From Bacteroidaceae bacterium (GTDB taxonomy: Bacteria > Bacteroidota > Bacteroidia > Bacteroidales > Bacteroidaceae), in contig JAFZSP010000038.1 in the NCBI GenBank assembly GCA_017619335.1, positions 1 to 38,246 on the forward strand: 38,246 nucleotides of DNA, in the 5' to 3' direction. Both the position numbers and the translations under genes were made by a program. Below the pieces are notes generated by a model. It did not search any database. It had not been told where the DNA came from and saw only the letters and a list, made by a program, of their open reading frames with translations. Positions 25,889 to 32,663 of the stretch are shown here, one piece after another. The stretch's first letter is position 1, and every line of letters begins with the position of its first letter.

Positions 25889-28582
25889 ATGAGAAAGTTC
25901 TTAGTAATTTTTTTAGGTCTCATTCTGCCAGCCGCCTCGTGGGCAGAACAGGTGACAGAACAGCAGGCACTGCAGAAAGCAGAGCAGTTCTTGCAGGGTA
26001 AGAAAATCCAAGGGAAAAACATCCGCCTGCGGCGTGCCCCCCAGCGGACGGCCACGGCTGCCAGCCTCTATATATTTAATGTGGAGGACAACGGCGGTTT
26101 TGTCATTGTCTCTGGCGATGACTGCACAGATGATATCTTAGGTTATACAGAACAGGGCGCTTTTGACGAGAACACCCTACCCCACAGCTTCCGCGCCTGG
26201 CTGGATCAGATGACAGCCGAGATACAGGCCCTGCAGCGCAGTGGTGCCACGAGAAGGGCTGCACCTGCCGGCACCGCAAAGATGGTGATGACGCATCCAC
26301 CCATCCAACCGCTCCTCCGTACCGATTGGGGTCAGGGTGGAGCCAATAACGACATCAACTCAAACGGTGTCTATAACATTCACCTGCCCATGATTAACGG
26401 CCAATATACCCTCACCGGATGCGTGGCCACTGCAGCCGCACAAATCATGTACTATTACCAGTGGCCGCAAGTGCAGACACAGAGCGTGCCCGGATACAGC
26501 ACCACCTCCGAAGCCGACACCAGCCACGACCTGCCACCCATTCAATTCCAATGGGACAAGATGAAGACCAGCTATGTCAGTAACGACACCGAGGCCGTCA
26601 ATGCGGTGGCAGACCTGATGCTCTACTGCGGTTACGCTGCAGAGACGATTTATGGCGTGAATGTTTCTTTGGCCTATGAGCTGACTATGGCTGAAGGGAT
26701 GAGCAAGTATTTCGATTACAACCCCGACACCTGGCAATACGTGTATCGGGACCAATACTCCATCAGCGAATGGGATGAACTGATCTATAACGAACTGGCT
26801 GCGAACCGACCCGTCCTGTATTGTGGGGCGTTCTACGATGGACACGCTTTCGTCTGCGATGGCTATGACGGCGCAGGACTGTATCATTTCAACTGGGGTT
26901 GGAACGGCAATTCCAACGGCTATTTCAAGCTGCAGGCCACCAATCCATACGGTGCTAACAACATCAACAGAATGGGTTTTATTGATAAAGTAAATTGCGT
27001 GATTGGCCTCCAGCCCAGCAACTGGCCGGATTTCCCCGTCGTCGATGCTGATGACAGTTGGGAGGAGGAGACCATCGAGGGGACTGTGGCCACAGTCCTT
27101 TCCCCCACTGTGGAGGGCCTCACGCTTTCCATGGGGTTCTACAATTATAACGATGAACCCTGTGGCTTCGGTTTTGGTCTGGGACTGCTTAACGAAGACG
27201 GTTCGGTCATCCCATTTGATACCCGGTATGAAGACACAAAAATGACGACACTGGCCACAGAATGGGGATTTACCACAGTGCCCTTCGACCTCTCCTCCAC
27301 AGAACTCGCCGACGGCACCTACAAGCTGGTCCCCATCTCACTGCTCAACGGTGAAGAGACCTGGAGACGCTGCGAGCCTGCCGACCTCTATTTCCTGGTA
27401 AATGTCTCCGGCGAAGAAATGACCATAGAGGTGCGCCCAGTGGAAGACCTGATTATCAACGAGTTTGACTTGGCCTCTGTCGGCACACCGAACCAACAAC
27501 AGTACGTTCGCGTGAACATCACCAATGCTGGCGACAACATAAAGAAGAACTTCTATATCTTCCAAGGCCCAGACATCTATCATAAAACGTATGTCAACGC
27601 ACTAAAAACAAAGATCGCTGCCGGCAACACCAAGGAATACCGTATTTTTATAGGCTCAATGGAAGAAGGCACCTACACGCTCTGGCTCACAGGGGATTAC
27701 AGTGGAAATACGGTCCTGGCGAAGAAGGAAATCACCATCAGGCAGGATTTGGAAGCCATCGACTTTGACATCATCGGCAAGAAAAACACAAATCGGGTGC
27801 TGCAAGTGGATGTGACCGTGTCCAACGCAGCCGGCGATTTCTTCTCTCCACTCTATCTGCTGACAGACAGTGGCACCGACAAGAAAATGGTGTATGCTGC
27901 TGGAACCGCCATCGAGGCCGGAGGCCAGGAAGTGGTCACCTTCTTCTTCCGCCCAGATGCTGCAGGGACGTGGCCCCTCTATGTGGCCACAGACCAACAA
28001 GGCAAGAATATCATCGGTCAGACAACGGTGGAAATCACAGAATCGGCAGAGGCTAACTTGGACTTCACACTGACGATGCCCGATGCCGAGGGGGATGTCA
28101 TCCAAGCTCAGACGATGGTCGTCAGAACCGAGGTGACAAACAATGGTGCAAACGCTTATGACGACGAGATCGTAGCGACATTATACAAATGGGAACCTGA
28201 GGCCCAAATAGGACACCCGGTGCAGACGCTGAAGCAGGATATCACCCTGGAACCCGCCGCCACCACATCCGTGGACTTTAACTTCGATGTCGTCGAGGAC
28301 GGATACACCTATTTCTTCTGGCTCTCTTACTACAGCAAGGGTGAAATAGTGGATGGACTGGGCAGCTATCTCTATGAGTTCCAATACACGCCAACCTCTG
28401 TGCTGATGGGCGATGTCAACGGTGACGGCCACGTCTCCATCACTGATGCTGTGTATGTGGTGAATTATGTCCTCCAGCAACCCGCCGATGATTTCTGTGA
28501 AGAAGCTGCAGACCTCAACGGCGACGGCAAAATCACCATCACCGATGCCGTTCAGATCATCAATATCATTCTTCAGCAATAA
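25889..28582 (+). CDS. Secreted C10 family cysteine protease (streptopain/interpain-like) with dockerin-like tail
   Basis: Predicted 897-residue secreted cysteine protease. Signal peptide about 1-19 ('MRKFLVIFLGLILPAASWA'), then a Spi-like inhibitory propeptide (about 20-130). The papain-like C10 domain (about 140-390) has the nucleophile Cys178 in 'LTGCVATAAAQIMYY' and His319 in 'DGHAFVCDGYDG', followed by the 'YHFNWGWNG' motif with the catalytic Asn. A 440-residue set of Ig-like domains follows, and the C-terminus (about 840-897) carries two EF-hand-like repeats, 'GDVNGDGHVSITDAV' and 'ADLNGDGKITITDAV', as in type I dockerins. Interpain of Prevotella intermedia is a known relative of the core. 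The start at 25889 is set by promoter position and signal peptide. Targets are probably host or food proteins. Confidence 0.93.
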   Translation: MRKFLVIFLGLILPAASWAEQVTEQQALQKAEQFLQGKKIQGKNIRLRRAPQRTATAASLYIFNVEDNGGFVIVSGDDCTDDILGYTEQGAFDENTLPHSFRAWLDQMTAEIQALQRSGATRRAAPAGTAKMVMTHPPIQPLLRTDWGQGGANNDINSNGVYNIHLPMINGQYTLTGCVATAAAQIMYYYQWPQVQTQSVPGYSTTSEADTSHDLPPIQFQWDKMKTSYVSNDTEAVNAVADLMLYCGYAAETIYGVNVSLAYELTMAEGMSKYFDYNPDTWQYVYRDQYSISEWDELIYNELAANRPVLYCGAFYDGHAFVCDGYDGAGLYHFNWGWNGNSNGYFKLQATNPYGANNINRMGFIDKVNCVIGLQPSNWPDFPVVDADDSWEEETIEGTVATVLSPTVEGLTLSMGFYNYNDEPCGFGFGLGLLNEDGSVIPFDTRYEDTKMTTLATEWGFTTVPFDLSSTELADGTYKLVPISLLNGEETWRRCEPADLYFLVNVSGEEMTIEVRPVEDLIINEFDLASVGTPNQQQYVRVNITNAGDNIKKNFYIFQGPDIYHKTYVNALKTKIAAGNTKEYRIFIGSMEEGTYTLWLTGDYSGNTVLAKKEITIRQDLEAIDFDIIGKKNTNRVLQVDVTVSNAAGDFFSPLYLLTDSGTDKKMVYAAGTAIEAGGQEVVTFFFRPDAAGTWPLYVATDQQGKNIIGQTTVEITESAEANLDFTLTMPDAEGDVIQAQTMVVRTEVTNNGANAYDDEIVATLYKWEPEAQIGHPVQTLKQDITLEPAATTSVDFNFDVVEDGYTYFFWLSYYSKGEIVDGLGSYLYEFQYTPTSVLMGDVNGDGHVSITDAVYVVNYVLQQPADDFCEEAADLNGDGKITITDAVQIINIILQQ

Positions 28583-28635
28583 ACCTGATTCGTCTTGTTT
28601 TTGTCAAGAATCGGTCGAAAGCTATGGTAATGGCG

Positions 28636-28812
28636 TTAATGGATAAACAATAGATAATAGGCATATAACACTGGGAAAATGGCATCGCTATGGGTGACGA
28701 CACACACCGCCATTCCTACAACGATTGGTGCCATCATCAGGCCTATGGCCACAGCCTTCACCATTGCGTAAAGAATAATATAGAGGATATCTTCCCGAAT
28801 CTGATAGTACAT
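28636..28812 (-). CDS. Small hydrophobic protein, 58 residues, unnamed
   Basis: Reading the minus strand from an ATG at 28812 gives 58 codons and a TAA at 28636. The product begins 'MYYQIREDILYIILYAMVK' and has two hydrophobic stretches (about 9-40 and 44-57) separated by 'THSD', and it ends '...YYLLFIH'. It lies 26 bases after the stop of the DUF1703-type ATPase on the same strand. No strong Shine-Dalgarno is visible, but that is normal in Bacteroidetes. I recognise no family. It could be a real small membrane protein, or a relic of a longer gene. Confidence 0.45.
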   Translation of the reverse strand: MYYQIREDILYIILYAMVKAVAIGLMMAPIVVGMAVCVVTHSDAIFPVLYAYYLLFIH

Positions 28813-28838
28813 GATTGAACGGTATTGGATTACCCAAC

Positions 28839-30380
28839 CTACGCTATCTTCCAGTCATCAATCAGCTTGGTGTCTGTTGAAAAGTTGATGCCGATTTTGA
28901 ACAGCTGGCGGGGGTCAGAGGCAAAAGGCAGGGCGTAGCCTTTTTCCCCTATCTGCTGTAAGGCTGCTGTTGCCGTCTGGTTCACCTTTAGTTCCAGGAT
29001 ATAGATATAGTCAGGAGTCTGTATCAGGACATCCATGCGACCGCCCGTGGTGTGTCGCTCTACATTGACATAGAAGCCCAGAAGTCGGAAGAACACATAC
29101 AGCGTGTTCTGGAAATACTTCTCCGTGTTTCCCACTACCTGATAGTCGCCGTTGGCAAAGAAGTCCTGCAGGCGATGCATGAAACCCTCCGCATCACCAT
29201 TGCGAACATCTTTCACGAACTGAGAAACGGCAAACGAACTTTTTCTATCTGTATTGGGTGTATAGAACGGCAGCAGATATTTGATGAAACCCTGTTCTAC
29301 TTCGCGGTTGGGGAATCCCAGGATATAGGTGTCAAACTCCTCGTTGTAGCTCTTCAGCGTCAGGTAGCCACTTTGGTAGAGCAACGGCAGCGGGTTCTCG
29401 TCCATAATATCAATGCTGTTGAGCGTGTCTGTCGAGAGTTCCTCGGTGGTCATATTCTCCAGGGGGTAGCACGTCTTCTTCAGCTGATAGACCAAGAAAG
29501 AGGGAGTGCCGGTCTCGAACCAGTAGTCGCGGAAGACCTTGTTCTTCAAGGTGTTCAACAGACTAAAGGGATTGTACATACCCTTGCAGGGAATACAGAA
29601 ATGGTAGCCGTCGAAATCTCTTCTCAAGCGGTTATAACATTCTTCTTTTGTCATGCTATTGGCCTCGGCAAGTAGTCCTACCTCGTCATCGAACAACTGA
29701 CGCATCTCGTCTTCGCTGATGCCACATATCGTACTGTATTGCGGCAAATAGGATAAATCCTCCAAATTATTCAGGTCGCTGAACACGCTCACCTTTCCGA
29801 ATTTGGTTACTCCCGTCAGAAAGGCGAAGCGGATGTAGCGGTCGCACGATTTCAATACGCCGTAGAAAGCCTTCAGCGTGTTACGGTACTCGGTCTGCAA
29901 GGCTTGATTGTCAATAGCCTGTAGCAGCGGTTTGTCATACTCGTCGACAAGGATGACTACAGGCATGTCTGTCTTTTGGTGAGCCAGTTCCACGACATGC
30001 AGGAAGCGTTCTTCCAGGTCGCGGTCGGCATAAGGACTATCGTACAGCTGTTCCCACTGTTCAAGATGGCGGTTCAGTATTTTTTCCAGATCTTCCTTTG
30101 TCTCGTATTTCTTGACGTTCAGGTCTAAGTGCAGGATGGGATATTCCATCCACTCCCAGTCCACTGTGCTGACATACAATCCTTCAAACAAGTCTTTCTT
30201 TCCAGAGAAGAAAGCCGCAAGCGTGCTGACCATGAGAGACTTGCCAAAGCGACGCGGACGACTGAGGAAATAATACGATCCCTCAGACACCATCTTGTAC
30301 ATCAATGCCGTCTTGTCAACGTAGGCATACCCCTCACGTCGTATCTTCTCGAAATTCTGTATTCCTATCGGATATTTCAT
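28839..30380 (-). CDS. AAA-ATPase-like protein with C-terminal PD-(D/E)XK nuclease-like domain (DUF1703 type)
   Basis: Predicted 513-residue cytoplasmic protein of a family that is multi-copy in Bacteroidales genomes. It opens with the family signature 'MKYPIGIQNFEKIRREGY', then 'YVDKT', and a P-loop 'RPRRFGKS' at 41-48. 'PVVILVDEYDKPL' is the Walker B-like motif. The C-terminal part (about 440-475) has 'GGRMDVLIQ' and 'YILELKVN', the D...ExK pattern of PD-(D/E)XK nucleases. The gene is intact and has its own -7 promoter element. The family's function is not established; roles in defence, mobile DNA or recombination are guesses. The 58-residue hydrophobic ORF follows directly. Confidence 0.9.
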   Translation of the reverse strand: MKYPIGIQNFEKIRREGYAYVDKTALMYKMVSEGSYYFLSRPRRFGKSLMVSTLAAFFSGKKDLFEGLYVSTVDWEWMEYPILHLDLNVKKYETKEDLEKILNRHLEQWEQLYDSPYADRDLEERFLHVVELAHQKTDMPVVILVDEYDKPLLQAIDNQALQTEYRNTLKAFYGVLKSCDRYIRFAFLTGVTKFGKVSVFSDLNNLEDLSYLPQYSTICGISEDEMRQLFDDEVGLLAEANSMTKEECYNRLRRDFDGYHFCIPCKGMYNPFSLLNTLKNKVFRDYWFETGTPSFLVYQLKKTCYPLENMTTEELSTDTLNSIDIMDENPLPLLYQSGYLTLKSYNEEFDTYILGFPNREVEQGFIKYLLPFYTPNTDRKSSFAVSQFVKDVRNGDAEGFMHRLQDFFANGDYQVVGNTEKYFQNTLYVFFRLLGFYVNVERHTTGGRMDVLIQTPDYIYILELKVNQTATAALQQIGEKGYALPFASDPRQLFKIGINFSTDTKLIDDWKIA

Positions 30381-30410
30381 AAAAGCGACACCAATTCAAT
30401 TAATTCGGTG

Positions 30411-30418
30411 CAAAAATA
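30411..30418 (-). promoter_or_regulatory. Bacteroidetes -7 element for the DUF1703-type ATPase
   Basis: On the minus strand it reads TATTTTTG (TAnnTTTG), about 30 bases before the ATG at 30380. Confidence 0.6.
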
Positions 30419-30442
30419 CGAATTATTTATTGAATGGCCAAG

Positions 30443-30488
30443 AAAAACGCTGCTTTTTCACTATTCTTATGAAAATAGCAGCGTTTTT
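30443..30488. terminator. Strong intrinsic terminator-like hairpin
   Basis: Outer arms AAAAACGCTGCT (30443-30454) and AGCAGCGTTTTT (30477-30488) are perfectly complementary. An inner stem ttttca/tgaaaa (30455-30460, 30470-30475) continues with one bulged base. It has a T run on either strand and lies downstream of the minus-strand cupin and FISUMP-like relic, whose transcription it would end, just upstream of the ATPase promoter. Confidence 0.75.
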
Positions 30489-30607
30489 ATTCAAATCGAA
30501 GCTTAATATTGTCAAAGCATATAATACTTGGTCAGGAAGTAGGTGTGCTCACAGTAAACTATCTTCAGTTCAGACTCCTTTGTGAGGAATTATTGGCTTA
30601 TCCTATA

Positions 30608-30747
30608 CTAACGGACAAGGCGGACACTGAAACCGTAGTACCGATCATAGTTGTACTGCGGATAGAAGAGACCCGAACCGAAGCTGAGGTAGTACGCGTT
30701 GCCCGTGTCGTCAGGCGTAGCCGACCCGTAGCCTTTCGCGCTCGGCT
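30608..30747 (-). pseudogene. C-terminal remnant of a FISUMP/DUF1566-like surface protein
   Basis: Reading from about 30747 to a stop at 30608 gives 'KGYGSATPDDTGNAYYLSF', then 'GSGLFYPQYNYDRYYG', then 'FSVRLVR' and stop. The 'SATP.DTGNAYYL.FGSG...YG.SVRLVR' pattern is the characteristic C-terminus of the Fibrobacter-type major paralogous domain proteins common in Bacteroidales. No start or N-terminal part remains, and the fragment abuts the cupin stop. About 45 codons survive. The remainder of the 30381-30747 gap holds the promoter and terminator listed here and nothing else that I recognise. Confidence 0.65.
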
Positions 30748-31230
30748 TTACTCTAACGGAATCTCGGGATGCTGCACGGCCAGGGGCAGGCCCTCCTGTG
30801 AGAGGTAGAACATGTAGAGAATGACGGGCACGTTGCCAGTGTTCTCTCCGTGGTGGATGGTATTCACCATCTCCACGACGGGTTCGCCCTCGTGCACCAC
30901 TTTCTTCTTGCCGTCCTGTCCGATGATGGTCAGCTCACCCTGCATCAGCACGCCGTAGTTCATCACGGGGTGGTGATGCCAGCCCAGTTTCTGGCCGACG
31001 GGGAACTCATACTTCACAGCCACCAGCTCGGGTTTTCCTTGCAGATAGTCGGGCAGCTCCACGCCGTCCCAGCTCTGGCTGGTGCGAATCAGTTCGGTGG
31101 ATACCACTGCCGGAGCGGGGTTGTCCTCCTGTGCATTAGCTTGCTCACAGGAATTCAGTGAAATACTTATTACTGTTGCGCCGCAGATGACGAGGATGGC
31201 GGCGAGCATCCATACATACTTCTTTTTCAT
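30748..31230 (-). CDS. Secreted or membrane-anchored cupin-domain protein
   Basis: Predicted 160-residue protein with an N-terminal hydrophobic leader (about 5-27, 'YVWMLAAILVICGATVISI') ending at Cys28, possibly a lipoprotein. The cupin barrel carries metal-ligand motifs 'HHHPVMNYGVLMQGE' (His85-87, Glu99) and His126-127 in 'NTIHHGENTG', so metal binding is likely. The reaction is unknown; single-domain periplasmic cupins include dioxygenases, isomerases and binding proteins. A full Bacteroidetes promoter lies upstream. The stop abuts a relic of another gene. The leader is very like that of the 37634-37867 protein, which is discussed among the findings. Confidence 0.85.
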   Translation of the reverse strand: MKKKYVWMLAAILVICGATVISISLNSCEQANAQEDNPAPAVVSTELIRTSQSWDGVELPDYLQGKPELVAVKYEFPVGQKLGWHHHPVMNYGVLMQGELTIIGQDGKKKVVHEGEPVVEMVNTIHHGENTGNVPVILYMFYLSQEGLPLAVQHPEIPLE

Positions 31231-31275
31231 TGTTGTTATTTATTGAAAAGTTAAATCTATTCCGTTTTCACGGTG

Positions 31276-31307
31276 CAAAGGTACAGACTTCTTTTGATTC
31301 GTGCAAA
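31276..31307 (-). promoter_or_regulatory. Bacteroidetes promoter for the cupin gene
   Basis: On the minus strand TTTG (31307-31304) and TACCTTTG (31283-31276) are separated by 20 bases, close to the consensus. The cupin start at 31230 lies 45 bases downstream. Confidence 0.75.
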
Positions 31308-31373
31308 TTATTATGAACTTTTCTGCTGACAACTGCCAGATTTCCCTCGAAATTCCCTTTCCCATCACTTTTT

Positions 31374-31485
31374 CGTCACACTGTCACACTATTTGGGGCA
31401 TTTGTCACGCCATCTGTCACGCTTTTAATACGCTTAATAACAACAAGATATATCAAACTATCCCATTTGTTGTGACAATGTGACA
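31374..31485. repeat. Clustered TGTCAC/GTGACA repeats, iteron-like
   Basis: GTCAC occurs at 31375, 31383, 31404 and 31416 in one orientation, and GTGAC at 31472 and 31480 in the other, around an A/T-rich centre. This is unusual density in otherwise gene-free DNA and resembles protein-binding repeats or an origin or control region left by a mobile element. No gene is present in the 31231-32464 stretch apart from the relics listed. Confidence 0.5.
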
Positions 31486-31580
31486 GCATTTACCATTTAC
31501 CTACGTGCGCCCGCGCGCGTGTGAAGGACTTTGGCTCAATCGACCTCCGACTCTGGCACTTCGAGTTTACCCCTTTATTC

Positions 31581-31690
31581 GACTTGGCACATGCGGCCTT
31601 ACGACTTGGCACTTTCCTTTATACGACTTGGCACTTGCGGCCTTACGACTTGGCACTTTCCTTTATACGACTTGGCACATTCCTTTATTC
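31581..31690 (+). repeat. Five-unit 22-bp tandem array (GACTTGGCAC type)
   Basis: GACTTGGCAC begins at 31581, 31603, 31625, 31647 and 31669, exactly 22 bases apart. The 12-base remainders alternate between (a/t)tgcggccttac and tttcctttatac, giving a 44-base higher-order unit, and the last is attcctttattc. The same array type is at 10421-10486. No protein function is implied. Confidence 0.9.
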
Positions 31691-31742
31691 GCGGGACCTC
31701 ATCCCCTCCAGCGCTTAAGGTCTCAGCCCCAGAGGGGCGTAA

Positions 31743-31925
31743 TTATTCGAATAACTGATCCATGGTTATTTCCTTCTGTACCATGTTGTAGTAGTTGTTG
31801 TGGGCAACGCCGTTCGTTGTTACCATGACAAGGTGAAGGGTGCGTTTGTCTTTCGACAATTCACGGTATGCGTCAAGTTTGTTTTGCAAGTCCTTAGCAT
31901 AATACGTCCTATGATCATGGTGATA
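31743..31925 (-). pseudogene. Internally deleted AAA-ATPase gene remnant (promoter and start kept)
   Basis: The minus frame ending at 31743 reads '...YYAKDLQNKLDAYRELSKD', then 'KRTLHLVMVTTNGVAHNN', then 'YYNMVQKEITMDQLFE' and stop. This is the C-terminus of the Bacteroidales AAA-ATPase family whose members end in '...V.M(D/E)DLF'. An ATG at 31918 in another frame begins 'MIIGR', the typical N-terminus of the same family, and TATATTTG (31957-31950) gives a promoter -7 element upstream. So start and tail are present but the ATPase core is gone and the junction is out of frame. An inverted repeat agcggaaa (31979-31986) / tttccgct (32005-32012) lies just upstream. Identification is by motif only. 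Confidence 0.65.
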
Positions 31926-32062
31926 TTAAAAATTAATCAAAATCCGCTGCAAATATAATAAAAAACATTCGTATAGCCAGCGGAAATATCATGTTTTCTT
32001 TATGTTTCCGCTGAAAATAATGATTATTTAACTAAAAAGGACGGTTCTAACAGCAGGGATAG

Positions 32063-32164
32063 TCATTTCGTTGCGACTATACTAATAGCCTCACCACCAT
32101 CATTGGCAGTGAGGCTAAGATTGTTTACTGGTTTGTTCAAGAACTCATTGGACCAGTCGTACAT
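32063..32164 (-). other. Tiny ORF of 33 codons, unrecognised
   Basis: ATG at 32164 to TGA at 32063 encodes 'MYDWSNEFLNKPVNNLSL', then 'TANDGGEAISIVATK'. It starts 12 bases after the second ATPase remnant on the same strand. The composition is protein-like, but no family is recognised. It may be a gene fragment. Confidence 0.2.
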
Positions 32165-32176
32165 AACTGATCGGTA

Positions 32177-32254
32177 TTATTTCTGGAACAAATCCTCCAT
32201 AGTGACAGTCCTGTCGAAGCGGGAAGCATATTCGTTTCTTTTCAGGCCAGAACA
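32177..32254 (-). pseudogene. C-terminal remnant of a second AAA-ATPase gene
   Basis: The frame ending at 32177 reads 'SGLKRNEYASRFDRTVTM' followed by 'EDLFQK' and stop. 'GLK.NEY.SRF...VTMEDLF' is the C-terminal signature of Bacteroidales AAA-ATPases, distinct in sequence from the remnant at 31743. Only about 25 codons remain; upstream of them is the hairpin cluster. It therefore looks like a separate relic. Confidence 0.6.
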
Positions 32255-32448
32255 GCGTCAGCGCTGTAATTCACAACGTTCCGTTGTCCGTCCTCCGCAG
32301 AAGAGGTCTGCTTCGGTCGTTCGGACGTTTTGACATTCAGTCAATCCGCTTTTTCCTCACTACCCCGACGCGATGCGCTTAGTTTGAAGCGCATCCCTCA
32401 AAATCCTATGGCGTGACATTCTTCAAGTGTGAAGCGACCAAAGGTCGA
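32252..32448. repeat. Cluster of back-to-back short hairpins
   Basis: Perfect arms in order: acagcg/cgctgt (32252-32267), acaacg/cgttgt (32273-32287), gatgcgctt/aagcgcatc (32372-32395, 9-bp arms), cttca/tgaag (32422-32435), and cgacc/ggtcg (32436-32448). The last two are directly adjacent. The density of stems suggests a REP-like or BIME-like element cluster. It fills most of the gap between the ATPase relic and the 63-residue gene. Confidence 0.65.
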
Positions 32449-32464
32449 GCGTAGTCACCCCATT

Positions 32465-32656
32465 TTACGGGTTTTGCCATGCGTCGTCCCATCCTGTGAG
32501 GACTTCCTTCACGCGAGCGGCTTGGTTGCTGCTGCCACCGAAGCCAATCTCAGGGTTACTCATGATGGTGGTGACAGTGCCACTCTGTGAAATCATTCTT
32601 TCCAATGCCACGCGCACTACGGTGGTTGCGGGCTGCTGATATGCTTGTTTTTTCAT
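32465..32656 (-). CDS. Small 63-residue protein of Prevotella type, unknown function
   Basis: Predicted 63 residues starting 'MKKQAYQQPATTVVRVAL', with a 'MSNPEIGFGGSSNQ' centre. There is no signal peptide or membrane segment. Its stop is followed by the hairpin cluster and it starts 7 bases after the giant glycine-rich gene on the same strand, so it is probably cotranscribed. I have a general impression that short proteins opening 'MKK..YQ.P...VV' recur in Prevotella after large surface-protein genes, but no function is known to me. It could be an accessory to surface display. Confidence 0.7.
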   Translation of the reverse strand: MKKQAYQQPATTVVRVALERMISQSGTVTTIMSNPEIGFGGSSNQAARVKEVLTGWDDAWQNP

Positions 32657-32663
32657 TGTTTTA

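Noticed and set aside
28583..28635. Terminator after the C10 protease
   Set aside because: A partial inverted repeat (gattcgtcttg/caagaatc) is imperfect and too weak to call.
30509..30808. A + strand frame of 99 codons
   Set aside because: It runs antisense to the FISUMP-like remnant and the cupin end, which have recognisable coding on the minus strand.
31581..31690. CRISPR array
   Set aside because: Units are 22 bases with no unique spacers; the 12-base tails themselves alternate and repeat, and no cas genes are present.
31505..31828. Overlapping short + strand frames with repeated RLGT/YDLA peptides
   Set aside because: These peptides come from translating the 22-bp repeat array in different frames, and they run antisense through the ATPase remnant.
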